From: Vibrio sp. Isolate32
GTDB taxonomy: Bacteria; Pseudomonadota; Gammaproteobacteria; Enterobacterales; Vibrionaceae
NCBI RefSeq assembly: GCF_022397955.1
Contig: NZ_JAKEUQ010000001.1
Coordinates: 125,647-189,646 of the forward strand
Direction of reading: 5' to 3'
DNA length: 64,000 bases
This document shows, piece after piece, positions 1 through 8,316 of this stretch. A program made the position numbers and the translations under genes. Numbering within the stretch: the first letter of the stretch is position 1; each line of letters opens with the position of its first letter. The notes beneath the pieces are model-generated. The model did no database searches. It was not told the origin of the DNA and saw nothing but the letters and a program-made list of their open reading frames with translations.

Positions 1-1
1 A

Positions 2-19
2 ACGGCGAGCTATTACTGA
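2..19 (+). CDS. Possible last codons of an upstream gene (C-terminal end only)
   Basis: One plus-strand frame reads five codons (T-A-S-Y-Y) and then TGA at 17-19, five bases before a strong terminator. That is the arrangement expected at the end of a gene entering from the left. In vibrios luxU is, as I recall, the gene before yvcK, but five residues cannot identify it. Confidence 0.3.
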   Translation, partial: TASYY

Positions 20-23
20 GATT

Positions 24-48
24 AAAAAGGAGCGTGGTGCTCCTTTTT
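24..48. terminator. Bidirectional Rho-independent terminator
   Basis: A perfect 10-bp stem (24-33 with 39-48) has a GTGGT loop. T runs follow it on both strands, so it can end both the gene entering from the left and the minus-strand yvcK gene. Confidence 0.85.
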
Positions 49-74
49 TGTTTTCTGTGGTTTTAAGTTATGGC

Positions 75-962
75 TTAAGCCAACTGAGCTTCAATGGCCT
101 GCTGAAGCTTCACACGGTCGTGTCGCCAATCTCGATTCGCAGACGCAAGAGTCGTGGTGACACAGTTCCATAGTCCTTCAAGCTCGGGATGTGGCTCATT
201 ACCAAGAACAATGTCTATCTTGCGTGCTTTGCAGGTACGTTCACACCACTCAAGTTGCTCCTCAAGTGTCATTTTCCCCGCTGGGCCATGTTCTGGTGAT
301 AAGTTTTCGACGAAGATCAGCTTAGCATGGGTATTTTCGGAAATCGCTTTACCAATTTCTGGCAGTAGAAGTGGTGGCATCACACTGGTCAAAAAGCTGC
401 CTGGCCCAAGCACGATGCAGTCCGCTTGTTCTACAGCAGCCACCGCTTCTTTTGTTGCAGGTACTTCTGGCGACAGATCCATCATGCGTAGTTTCTCTGT
501 CATGTCATCGACATTGGTTTCGCCGGTTACCCAGTGCCCATCCATCGATAACGCGGTAAGGTCTGACGGGTGCTCAGTCATTGGGACGATATTGACATCG
601 ACCTTCAACATATTGCGAATTAGGTTGATTGCTTCTAATGGGCGAACGGAAAGGTTGTCTAACGCGGTTAGCATTAGGTTGCCCAAGTTATGACCATCGA
701 GTTCGCCTTGTCCACGAAAACGATATTCAAACATCATAGAGCTGATTGAGGGCTCTGTGATCAACTGATTGATACAATTTCGGGTATCACCCCATGCAAT
801 GCCGCCTTGGCAATCTCGAATGCGTCCGGTGGAACCACCGTTATCTGTTGTAGCAACAATGCCGGTTGCGTTACTGCCAAAATCTTTTAATGCCGCCAGC
901 ATACGACCTAAGCCATGGCCACCACCGATTGCGACCACTTTCTTTGACGTGTAAATGTTCAT
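75..962 (-). CDS. yvcK: YvcK/CofD-like gluconeogenesis factor family protein
   Basis: Protein of 295 residues of the YvcK branch of the CofD fold. The N-terminus carries the glycine-rich nucleotide-binding segment GGGHGLGRML followed by ATTDNGGSTGRIR, both hallmarks of the family. In Bacillus, YvcK is a UDP-sugar-binding protein needed for growth on gluconeogenic carbon and for envelope homeostasis. The E. coli homologue ybhK sits between uvrB and moaA, so its place directly before moaA, but divergent from it, is conserved. No convincing Shine-Dalgarno sequence precedes the ATG; only an A-rich stretch does. The next in-frame ATG would remove the nucleotide-binding loop, so the 962 start is kept. 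The catalytic function in gammaproteobacteria is not established. Confidence 0.9.
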   Translation of the reverse strand: MNIYTSKKVVAIGGGHGLGRMLAALKDFGSNATGIVATTDNGGSTGRIRDCQGGIAWGDTRNCINQLITEPSISSMMFEYRFRGQGELDGHNLGNLMLTALDNLSVRPLEAINLIRNMLKVDVNIVPMTEHPSDLTALSMDGHWVTGETNVDDMTEKLRMMDLSPEVPATKEAVAAVEQADCIVLGPGSFLTSVMPPLLLPEIGKAISENTHAKLIFVENLSPEHGPAGKMTLEEQLEWCERTCKARKIDIVLGNEPHPELEGLWNCVTTTLASANRDWRHDRVKLQQAIEAQLA

Positions 963-1140
963 TTTTTATTCTTGTTAGAGGATTACCAACTATAATTTAG
1001 GTTAAATGCTTCTCGCCAGATACTCAACAAGAGTTATTTTGAGTGTTTGACACGTTTTTTTTGCCGATGTGACTCGTTTTTTGTCATCAGAGCTAGATTC
1101 ACGTACAAATATTAAGTATTTTATTACTCAGCTACTGCGC

Positions 1141-1297
1141 GCTCGAATATAACGTGCAGTTGCCATAACTCCGAGCTCTCGCATGCTAAGTCGCACAGTG
1201 GTATTTGCTGTACCGATACGCATTAAGAGCCAGTGACATGTTGTCACAAGGGCTTAATTGGAAATGATTATGCCTCCCGTGTTTGGAAAGGTGTTCC
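1141..1297 (+). ncRNA. Probable Moco (molybdenum cofactor) riboswitch
   Basis: The leader directly upstream of moaA holds features of the Moco RNA motif known before moaA in Enterobacteria and vibrios. These are a CCGAGC segment near 1171, a long stem (ATTAAG about 1232 with CTTAAT about 1253) capped by a perfect 6-bp hairpin (GTGACA/TGTCAC, 1221-1235), and the 3' segment GCCTCCCG (1272-1279) followed by TTTGGAAAGG (1282-1291). The last segment contains the ribosome-binding site of moaA, so ligand binding could mask translation. The match is by eye from memory of the consensus; a covariance-model search would decide it. Confidence 0.65.
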
Positions 1298-2287
1298 GTG
1301 GCGCAACAATTCGAAGATAGATTCCATCGCAAGTTTTATTACTTGCGCTTGTCGGTTACAGACGTCTGTAACTTTAAATGTACTTACTGCTTGCCGGATG
1401 GTTATAAACCGTCAGGGCAAAAAAACTCGTCTTTTTTGAGTGTTCCTGAGATCAAACGTGTCGTTAAAGCGTTTGCAGATTGTGGCACCTCAAAGATCCG
1501 TATTACAGGCGGAGAGCCGAGCCTGCGTAAAGACTTCCCCGAAATTATTCAAACCGTTGCCAACACTCCCGGTATCAAAAAAGTTGCTACGACAACTAAC
1601 GGTTACCGCATGGAGAAACAAGTAGGGCAGTGGCGTGATGCTGGTTTAACCCACATTAATGTAAGCGTCGATAGCTTAGATCCGCGCATGTTCCATCAGA
1701 TCACTGGTGAGAATAAGTTTACTGAGGTAATGCGAGGCATTGATAAAGCGTTTGAGGTTGGCTTTGAACAAGTCAAAGTAAACGTAGTATTGATGAAAGA
1801 CCTCAATAGCCAAGAGTTACCTGCCTTCCTTACTTGGATCAAAGACAAACCGATTCAACTGCGTTTTATCGAACTGATGAAAACCGGCGAAATGGATGAG
1901 TTGTTTGATAAGCATCATGTGTCAGGCGTTGCGATTCGTAACCAGCTTATTGCTAACGGTTGGTTACTAAAAGTGAGAGCTGTCAATGATGGTCCTGCAC
2001 AAGTGTTTGTTCACCCAGATTATAAGGGTGAAATTGGTTTGATCATGCCTTACGAGAAAGACTTTTGTGAGAGCTGTAACCGACTGCGCGTTTCTGCGAC
2101 CGGTAAGCTTCACCTATGTCTGTTTGGTGATCACGGTGTTGAACTGAGAGATTTGATTCAAGAAGATCAACAAGAGCAAGAGCTCATCGATCGAATACAG
2201 GCTCAGCTACAAACCAAGTCCGTTAGCCACTTCTTACATGATGGCAACAGCGGTATGACTCCAAACTTGGCGTCAATCGGCGGTTAA
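1298..2287 (+). CDS. moaA: GTP 3',8-cyclase MoaA (radical SAM, molybdopterin step 1)
   Basis: Radical-SAM enzyme that converts GTP to 3',8-cyclo-GTP with MoaC acting next, the first step of molybdenum cofactor synthesis. The N-terminal 4Fe-4S motif CX3CX2C is at residues 24, 28 and 31 (VCNFKCTYC). A second C-terminal cluster motif (CESCNRLRV...CLFG) binds substrate, and the protein ends in the functionally important Gly-Gly. I place the start at GTG 1298, six bases after GGAAAGG (1285-1291), giving 329 residues as in E. coli. An upstream in-frame TTG at 1283 lies before that ribosome-binding site and is unlikely. It is the first gene of moaABCDE, downstream of a probable Moco riboswitch. Confidence 0.95.
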   Translation: MAQQFEDRFHRKFYYLRLSVTDVCNFKCTYCLPDGYKPSGQKNSSFLSVPEIKRVVKAFADCGTSKIRITGGEPSLRKDFPEIIQTVANTPGIKKVATTTNGYRMEKQVGQWRDAGLTHINVSVDSLDPRMFHQITGENKFTEVMRGIDKAFEVGFEQVKVNVVLMKDLNSQELPAFLTWIKDKPIQLRFIELMKTGEMDELFDKHHVSGVAIRNQLIANGWLLKVRAVNDGPAQVFVHPDYKGEIGLIMPYEKDFCESCNRLRVSATGKLHLCLFGDHGVELRDLIQEDQQEQELIDRIQAQLQTKSVSHFLHDGNSGMTPNLASIGG

Positions 2288-2374
2288 CCCGCACACACTC
2301 AAACGTATTTTATCGCTCAGCTTGTTTAAGCTGGGCCAATAAGTCTAATCATTGAAAAATTTATAGGTGAACAA

Positions 2375-2887
2375 ATGGGTCACGCAGAAAGCAAATTTCA
2401 AGCAGCAAACATTGCAGTACTAACGGTTTCAGATACACGTACAGAAGAAAACGATACGTCAGGTGGTTACTTAGTTGAACATGCTAAAGAAGCAGGCCAC
2501 AACGTAATTGATAAACAAATCGTTATCGATGACATGTACAAGATCCGCGCGATCGTATCTAAATGGATTGCTGACGAAAGCGTACAAGCGATCATGATCA
2601 CTGGCGGTACTGGTTTCACTTCTCGTGACAGTACTCCTGAAGCGCTTAAGCCACTATTCGACAAAGAAGTAGAAGGCTTTGGTGAGCTATTCCGTCAAGT
2701 GTCTTACGAAGAGATCGGCACCTCAACAATTCAATCTCGCGCAATTGCGGGCTTTGCGAACCACACGGTTATCTTTGCAATGCCGGGCTCTACAGGCGCT
2801 TGTCGCACGGGTTGGACTAAGATCATTAAGCAACAGATGGATGCTAGCCACCGCCCTTGTAATTTCATGCCACACCTTTCTGTATAA
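2375..2887 (+). CDS. moaB: Molybdenum cofactor biosynthesis protein B
   Basis: MoaB/MogA-fold protein of 170 residues. The TGGTGF segment and the surrounding MoCF-binding pattern (ITGGTGFTSRDSTPEAL) place it with MoaB, a homologue of the MogA molybdopterin adenylyltransferase. In E. coli MoaB's own activity is dispensable or unclear. The start has an AGGTGA ribosome-binding site. The 87-nt gap from moaA holds a small hairpin (about 2316-2335, no T run) that may adjust the level of downstream genes without ending transcription. MoaC begins 12 nt after the stop. Confidence 0.93.
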   Translation: MGHAESKFQAANIAVLTVSDTRTEENDTSGGYLVEHAKEAGHNVIDKQIVIDDMYKIRAIVSKWIADESVQAIMITGGTGFTSRDSTPEALKPLFDKEVEGFGELFRQVSYEEIGTSTIQSRAIAGFANHTVIFAMPGSTGACRTGWTKIIKQQMDASHRPCNFMPHLSV

Positions 2888-2899
2888 GGTGGTTTTAGC

Positions 2900-3379
2900 A
2901 TGAGCCAATTTACACACATTAACGCGTCTGGCGAAGCGAACATGGTCGATGTATCGGCTAAGGCTGAAACGGTACGTGAAGCAAGAGCTGAAGCATTTGT
3001 TCAAATGTCGGCAGAAACGCTGCAACTGATAGTCTCTGGTAGCCACCACAAGGGCGATGTTTTCGCTACGGCACGTATTGCGGGCATTCAAGCGGCTAAG
3101 AAGACGTGGGATCTGATTCCACTTTGTCACCCTCTACTATTAACGAAAGTAGAAGTGCAGCTTGAAGCTATCGAGTCTGAAAGCAAAGTTCGTATTGAAT
3201 CTGTTTGTAAGCTTGCTGGTAAGACGGGCGTAGAAATGGAAGCGCTAACGGCTGCTGCTGCTGCTGCGTTGACCATTTACGATATGTGTAAAGCTGTACA
3301 GAAAGACATTGTTATCGAGAATGTACGCCTGCTAGAGAAGACAGGCGGTAAATCAGGTCACTTTAAGGTGGAATCATGA
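2900..3379 (+). CDS. moaC: Cyclic pyranopterin monophosphate synthase MoaC
   Basis: MoaC of 159 residues, the usual length. It rearranges 3',8-cyclo-GTP into cyclic pyranopterin monophosphate (precursor Z), completing the step begun by MoaA. Family signatures visible are [10 protein letters not shown] around residue 75 and [11 protein letters not shown] around 110, with MCKAVQKD near 133 holding the active-site Asp and Lys. It overlaps moaD by the ATGA motif at 3376-3379, which indicates translational coupling. Confidence 0.95.
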   Translation: MSQFTHINASGEANMVDVSAKAETVREARAEAFVQMSAETLQLIVSGSHHKGDVFATARIAGIQAAKKTWDLIPLCHPLLLTKVEVQLEAIESESKVRIESVCKLAGKTGVEMEALTAAAAAALTIYDMCKAVQKDIVIENVRLLEKTGGKSGHFKVES

Positions 3380-3621
3380 TTACAGTACTTTTCTTTGCGC
3401 AAACACGTGAACTTGTTGGCGTGGACAGCGTTGAAGTGGATGCACAGTTTAAGACGATTGATGCGATTCGTAGCCACCTTGTTACACAAGAAGGCAAATG
3501 GGATATCGCATTGGAAGAGGGCAAGCTTTTGGCTGCTCTTAACCAGTCAATCGTACCTCTGACGACCGAAGTGAAAGACGGTGACGAAGTTGCGTTCTTC
3601 CCACCTGTAACTGGAGGTTAG
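3376..3621 (+). CDS. moaD: Molybdopterin synthase sulfur carrier subunit MoaD
   Basis: Ubiquitin-like small subunit (81 residues) of molybdopterin synthase. It ends in the diagnostic Gly-Gly (PPVTGG), whose C-terminal carboxylate is adenylated by MoeB and converted to a thiocarboxylate that donates sulfur to precursor Z in complex with MoaE. The start overlaps the moaC stop, and moaE follows after 2 nt, so the two subunits are co-translated. Confidence 0.95.
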   Translation: MITVLFFAQTRELVGVDSVEVDAQFKTIDAIRSHLVTQEGKWDIALEEGKLLAALNQSIVPLTTEVKDGDEVAFFPPVTGG

Positions 3622-3623
3622 TC

Positions 3624-4079
3624 ATGGATTCAAGAGTATTAGTGACTTCTGAGGACTTCTCTGTTGCTGATGAGTATGCGTTTCTCTCTGAAGGAACCTC
3701 TGCAGGTGCTGTAGTAACCTTTGTTGGTAAAGTTCGCGACATGAACCTTGGCGACAATGTGATTGGTTTGTCTTTGGAGCACTATCCAGGCATGACAGAA
3801 AAATCGCTGAGCGAGATCTGTGACCAAGCTGAAGCGCGTTGGCCTATCCAGAAGATGCGAGTTATCCACCGTGTCGGTGACCTAGATATTGGCGACCAGA
3901 TTGTTTATGTTGGTGTCTCTAGTGCACACCGTGGTGCAGCATTTGAAGCCTGTGAGTTCGTTATGGACTTCCTGAAAACCAAAGCGCCGTTTTGGAAAAA
4001 AGAACGTACCACCGAGGCGACTCGTTGGGTCGATTCTCGCGATTCAGATACAAAAGCAGCAGAGCGCTGGGAAAAGTAA
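3624..4079 (+). CDS. moaE: Molybdopterin synthase catalytic subunit MoaE
   Basis: Large subunit of molybdopterin synthase, 151 residues. It forms a heterotetramer with MoaD and inserts two sulfurs into precursor Z to make molybdopterin. The conserved core VGKVRD, HYPGM and the C-terminal KTKAPFWKKE with its active-site lysine are all present. It is the last gene of the moa operon. A terminator follows 66 nt later, after a short conserved element described in the findings. Confidence 0.95.
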   Translation: MDSRVLVTSEDFSVADEYAFLSEGTSAGAVVTFVGKVRDMNLGDNVIGLSLEHYPGMTEKSLSEICDQAEARWPIQKMRVIHRVGDLDIGDQIVYVGVSSAHRGAAFEACEFVMDFLKTKAPFWKKERTTEATRWVDSRDSDTKAAERWEK

Positions 4080-4099
4080 GCTATCCCATATAGTGTCTA

Positions 4100-4140
4100 G
4101 TCCTTAACGTGAAAAGGCATTTCAGGCTGGGACATGAATA
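4100..4140 (+). repeat. 41-nt dispersed element, copy A, before a terminator
   Basis: This segment aligns without gaps to 32925-32965 at 32 of 41 positions, ending in the shared run GGGACATG plus ATA. In both places a terminator with a GCCGAC/GTCGGC stem follows within about 10 nt. Function unknown. Confidence 0.6.
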
Positions 4141-4145
4141 ATAAG

Positions 4146-4172
4146 AAAGCCGACGTGGACGTCGGCTTTTTT
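4146..4172 (+). terminator. Rho-independent terminator of the moa operon
   Basis: A 10-bp stem (4146-4155 with 4160-4169) with a TGGA loop is followed by a run of six T. Confidence 0.9.
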
Positions 4173-4739
4173 GTGTGTGCTACAAAGTGATTTATAAATA
4201 AATACTAAATTTAACAAATGGTTAAGCGTTCAAAGTGCATATAAATTCTAGGTGGATTTTGTCTGGTTTGGTGTAGTGTTGAATGTGTTTTGGCGCAGCG
4301 CATTATGCGGTTTTGTATAAAGTGATAATTATCACAAATAGCGCAGTATATTTAGGGGATATGTGATGTTCAATTAGATTTCACGTTGCATTAATGTTAA
4401 TTTACAGGCAGTGTTCCAGAATAAGATACTAAAAAAGTATTAATACAGATATATCAACACTAAAGGCTGTTTTTTGATAAATCCTTATGAGTAAATCACT
4501 ACTCATTGGGTTTTTATTAGGGATTTACACTTTGATCTTGAATTATTCGGAGAATTATCCGATTTTTTGCGACTCGTTTGTGGCAAATTACTTCAATGGT
4601 TGATAGTGTGTGCCTCAATCTTTGTAAGGTTTTAGGTTTTTGTGCTTAAGTTTTGAGCTAAATAAATCTAAATCACTGCCGTTCAGTGAACCAAGCAAAG
4701 AAGTCATGGATGCAATACATAAAACTTGGAGTTTAATGC
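4173..4739 (+). other. Long AT-rich region upstream of oppA
   Basis: About 570 nt without a convincing gene. It contains a CRP-like palindrome (separate entry), a small ATACT/AGTAT inverted repeat near 4425-4440, and at its end a TTGGAG ribosome-binding site for oppA. The length suggests a long oppA leader or several promoters. I could not choose a promoter by eye. Confidence 0.5.
4320..4336. promoter_or_regulatory. CRP-like site upstream of oppA
   Basis: The palindrome GTGATAATTATCAC (4322-4335) extends to AGTGA-N6-TCACA, one base off the CRP core TGTGA-N6-TCACA. It lies about 410 nt before the oppA start, so regulation would act on a distal promoter. Confidence 0.45.
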
Positions 4740-6380
4740 ATGTACAAGAATAAAATCACACAAGCCCTACTTCTAGGTGCTGGTTTGGCAGTGGCTGCCA
4801 CTTCTACTACTACACTTGCAGCAGATGTTCCTGCTGGCACTCAACTAGCTAAAATTCAAGAACTGGTCCGTGGTAACGGTACGGAAGTTGCGTCTCTTGA
4901 TCCGCACAAAGTTGAAGGTGTTCCAGAGTCACACGTTCTACGTGACCTGATGGAAGGGCTGGTGATTCAAGACGGTCCAGGTAACACAATCCCTGGTGCT
5001 GCTGAGTCTTGGACTACAGAAGACAACCAAACTTTCACTTTCAAGATCCGTAAAGACGCAAAATGGTCTAACGGTGACCCAGTAACTGCTTACGACTTTG
5101 AATACAGCTTCAAACGTGCTGCAGATCCAGCAACAGCTTCTCCTTACGCTTGGTACATCGAATACACCAAGATGAAGAACGCTAAAGACATCATTGCTGG
5201 CAAAAAAGACGTAAGTGAGCTTGGTGTTAAAGCTGTTGACGATCACACACTCGTTCTAGAAACAGAAGTACCGCTACCTTACTTTGTTAAGATGATGGCA
5301 CACACTACGATGTACCCAGTTCACAAAGCTACAGTAGAGAAATTCGGTAGCAACTGGACTAAACCAGGTAACTTCGTGGGTAACGGTGCATACGTACTAT
5401 CTGACTGGGTTGTGAACGAAAAGATTGTTCTTGAGCGCAACACAAATTACTGGGATAACAAAGATACAGTAATTGATAAGGTAACTTTCCTACCTATCGA
5501 AAACCAAAATGCGGAAATGAACCGTTTCCTATCTGGTGAAATTCACCTAACATACGAAGTGCCAAACGAGCAGTTCCGTCGTCTGTCTAAAGATTACTCA
5601 GAAAACGTAGTGGTTTCTCCAAACCTATGTACTTACTACTACGGCTTCAACACTCAACGTCCTCCATTCGATGATGTTCGTGTACGTAAGGCTCTTTCTT
5701 ACACAATCGACCGTGACATCATTACTAAAGCAATTCTTGGTCAAGGCCAGATACCTGCTTTCGCTCTAACTCACAGCGGTATTACTGGTTTTGCACCAGA
5801 AGCTCCTGAGTATGCAGACCTATCTCAAAAAGACCGTATTGCTAAAGCGAAAGAACTGCTAGAAGAAGCAGGCTTTGGTCAAGGCAAACCTCTAGACTTC
5901 ACTCTTCTTTACAACACATCTGAGAACCACAAGAAGATCGCTGTAGCGGTACAGTCAATGTGGAAGAAATCTCTGGGTGGTTTTGTAAACGTTAAGCTCG
6001 AAAACCAAGAGTGGAAAACGTACCTAGACAGCAGTAAGCAAGGCAACTTTGATGTTCGTCGTGCAGGTTGGTGTGCGGACTACAACGAAGCATCTACATT
6101 CCTAGCAATTGCTATGACTGAGAACGGTTCGAACGATCAGAAATACTCAAGCGACGTATTTGATAAAGCAATGAACGATGCTGTTAACGTAGCTAAGACA
6201 GAAGGCGAGCGTAACAAGTTCTACGCAATCGCTGAAGCTCAGCTTGCGCAAGACATGCCAATCGCTCCGATTTACCAGTACGTTCAGCCACGCCTAGTGA
6301 GCACAGCAGTAGGCGGCTATCCTGATCAAAACCCTCAGGACAATATCTACTCAAAAGATATGTTCATCAAAAGCAAATAG
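4740..6380 (+). CDS. oppA: Periplasmic oligopeptide-binding protein OppA
   Basis: Solute-binding protein (SBP_bac_5 family) of 546 residues that captures oligopeptides for the OppBCDF importer. A Sec signal peptide is clear: basic MYKNK, a hydrophobic stretch to about residue 25, and a probable AxA cleavage near TTTLAA-D. The mature part has the family pattern (LDPHKVEG, FKIRKDAKWSNGDPVTAYDF) and two cysteines that may form the family disulfide. The ATG at 4740 has TGGAG eight bases upstream. A strong hairpin after the gene would leave oppA mRNA in excess over the transporter genes, the usual situation for binding proteins. Confidence 0.95.
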   Translation: MYKNKITQALLLGAGLAVAATSTTTLAADVPAGTQLAKIQELVRGNGTEVASLDPHKVEGVPESHVLRDLMEGLVIQDGPGNTIPGAAESWTTEDNQTFTFKIRKDAKWSNGDPVTAYDFEYSFKRAADPATASPYAWYIEYTKMKNAKDIIAGKKDVSELGVKAVDDHTLVLETEVPLPYFVKMMAHTTMYPVHKATVEKFGSNWTKPGNFVGNGAYVLSDWVVNEKIVLERNTNYWDNKDTVIDKVTFLPIENQNAEMNRFLSGEIHLTYEVPNEQFRRLSKDYSENVVVSPNLCTYYYGFNTQRPPFDDVRVRKALSYTIDRDIITKAILGQGQIPAFALTHSGITGFAPEAPEYADLSQKDRIAKAKELLEEAGFGQGKPLDFTLLYNTSENHKKIAVAVQSMWKKSLGGFVNVKLENQEWKTYLDSSKQGNFDVRRAGWCADYNEASTFLAIAMTENGSNDQKYSSDVFDKAMNDAVNVAKTEGERNKFYAIAEAQLAQDMPIAPIYQYVQPRLVSTAVGGYPDQNPQDNIYSKDMFIKSK

Positions 6381-6398
6381 TAAATTGAAGTAGATTTG

Positions 6399-6435
6399 AG
6401 TGCGCCCGTAGCTCGCGCTATGGGCGCACTTTTTT
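6399..6435 (+). terminator. Attenuating hairpin between oppA and oppB
   Basis: A 14-bp stem (6399-6412 with 6417-6430) closes a TCGC tetraloop and is followed by TTTTTT. It is a full terminator in form but lies inside the operon, so some read-through into oppBCDF is expected. Confidence 0.85.
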
Positions 6436-6451
6436 AGATGTGAGATGCATT

Positions 6452-7372
6452 ATGTTGAAGTTAATTTTTACTCGTATTGTGGAAGCAATTCCTACCTTAC
6501 TTGTCCTAATAACCGTTTCGTTTTTCCTTATGCGTTTTGCTCCAGGTAACCCTTTTTCATCTGAAAAAACTTTGCCACCTGAAGTAATGCAGAACATCAA
6601 CGAGAAGTATGGCCTGGATAAGCCCCTTTTTGAACAATACACCACCTATTTAGGCAATATTTTACAAGGTGATTTTGGCCCATCATTCAAGTACAAAGAC
6701 TACACAGTAAATGAGTTAGTCGCTGAAGCATTACCGGTTTCAGCAAAAGTGGGCTTCTATGCGTTTATTTTTACCGTAATCGTCGGTGTAGCGGTTGGTA
6801 CGCTAGCTGCGCTAAAACAGAATACCTGGCTTGACTATTCGGTCATGTCAACGTCCATGATAGGGGTGGTGTTGCCCTCCTTCGTGTTCTCGCCCGTTCT
6901 GATCTATATCTTCTCAATTGGTTTAGGTTGGTTCCCGGCCGGCGGTTGGAACGGCGGTGCAATCGAGTACATGGTTCTGCCTGTTCTGGGTATGTCATTC
7001 CTGTACATCGCTACCTTTGCACGTATTACACGTGGTTCAATGATCGAAACGTTGAACAGTAACTTTATCCGTACAGCGCGAGCAAAAGGCTTGAGCTACC
7101 GTTACATTATTCTTAAGCATGCTCTTAAGCCAGCAATGCTGCCTGTTGTTTCATACATGGGACCTGCATTCGTAGGCATCATTACTGGCTCTGTTGTAAT
7201 CGAAACAATTTTTGGCCTGCCAGGCATTGGTAAGCTATTCGTAAACGCAGCATTTAACCGTGACTACTCGCTAGTAATGGGTGTAACCATTTTGATTGGT
7301 TTCCTATTTATCTTGTTCAACGCAATTGTTGATATTTTGCTAGCGCTGATTGACCCGAAAATTCGCTACTAA
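6452..7372 (+). CDS. oppB: Oligopeptide ABC transporter permease OppB
   Basis: Inner-membrane permease of the Opp importer, 306 residues when started at ATG 6452. An upstream in-frame GTG at 6440 would add MRCI, which homologues lack. The N-terminal helix and the PGNPF motif are followed by about six membrane helices. The BPD_transp_1 EAA loop is visible as RTARAKGLSYRYIILKHALK. oppC begins 12 nt after the stop. Confidence 0.94.
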   Translation: MLKLIFTRIVEAIPTLLVLITVSFFLMRFAPGNPFSSEKTLPPEVMQNINEKYGLDKPLFEQYTTYLGNILQGDFGPSFKYKDYTVNELVAEALPVSAKVGFYAFIFTVIVGVAVGTLAALKQNTWLDYSVMSTSMIGVVLPSFVFSPVLIYIFSIGLGWFPAGGWNGGAIEYMVLPVLGMSFLYIATFARITRGSMIETLNSNFIRTARAKGLSYRYIILKHALKPAMLPVVSYMGPAFVGIITGSVVIETIFGLPGIGKLFVNAAFNRDYSLVMGVTILIGFLFILFNAIVDILLALIDPKIRY

Positions 7373-7384
7373 CAGGGACTGGTT

Positions 7385-8287
7385 ATGTTGAAGAAAAAAG
7401 AAAATTTAGAAGCGATCGAAAAGTTCTCTGAGAGTTTAGAGATCGAAGGTCGTAGTTTATGGCAGGATGCTCGTATTCGTTTCATGCGAAACAAAGCCGC
7501 GATGGTCAGCCTGTTCATTCTAACGTTAATGGTACTGGCGGTTATCTTCCTACCGATGCTGGCTCAGTACACTTACGACGATACCGACTGGTATGCAATG
7601 CACGTAGGTCCTAATGCTGATCACTGGTTCGGTACTGATAGCTTAGGCCGTGATTTGTACGTTCGTACTCTTATCGGTGGCCGCATCTCATTGATGGTTG
7701 GTGTGATGGGTGCCTTCGTAGCAGTATTGATTGGTACACTTTACGGTGCGGCATCTGGCTTCATTGGCGGTAAAGTAGACCGTCTGATGATGCGTATCCT
7801 AGAGATCCTATACGCGGTTCCATTTATGTTCCTGGTTATCGTACTGGTAACTTTCTTTGGCCGTAACATCATCCTTATCTTCGTAGCGATTGGTGCGATT
7901 GCTTGGCTTGATATGGCGCGTATTGTACGTGGTCAGACTCTAAGCTTACGTAGCAAAGAATTCATCGAAGCGGCTCACGTATGTGGTGTAAGTAAGTGGA
8001 AGATCATTACTCGTCACATCGTACCGAACGTTCTGGGTATCGTAGCGGTTTACTCAACGCTGCTAATCCCAAGCATGATTCTGACGGAATCATTCTTATC
8101 ATTCCTTGGTCTTGGCGTTCAAGAGCCTATGACAAGTTGGGGCGCACTGCTTCAAGAAGGGTCACAAACAATGGAAATTGCTATCTGGCAACTGGCATTC
8201 CCCGCTGCATTCATGGTAGTGACTCTGTTCTGCTTCAACTATGTAGGTGATGGCCTGCGCGACGCGCTTGACCCGAAAGACCGCTAA
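7385..8287 (+). CDS. oppC: Oligopeptide ABC transporter permease OppC
   Basis: Second membrane subunit of the importer, 300 residues. It has the OppC_N segment (residues about 1-70, including the first helix), the DSLGRDLYVRTLIGGRISL motif typical of OppC/DppC, and the EAA loop IEAAHVCGVSKWKIITRHIV that contacts OppD/OppF. It pairs with OppB to form the channel. oppD follows after 29 nt. Confidence 0.94.
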   Translation: MLKKKENLEAIEKFSESLEIEGRSLWQDARIRFMRNKAAMVSLFILTLMVLAVIFLPMLAQYTYDDTDWYAMHVGPNADHWFGTDSLGRDLYVRTLIGGRISLMVGVMGAFVAVLIGTLYGAASGFIGGKVDRLMMRILEILYAVPFMFLVIVLVTFFGRNIILIFVAIGAIAWLDMARIVRGQTLSLRSKEFIEAAHVCGVSKWKIITRHIVPNVLGIVAVYSTLLIPSMILTESFLSFLGLGVQEPMTSWGALLQEGSQTMEIAIWQLAFPAAFMVVTLFCFNYVGDGLRDALDPKDR

Positions 8288-8316
8288 TTAAAAATATAAA
8301 GATTAAGGAAGCAATG

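Noticed and set aside
1221..1235. GTGACATGTTGTCAC as a CRP site
   Set aside because: Spacer is 7 instead of 6 and the sequence is better explained as the apical hairpin of the Moco riboswitch.
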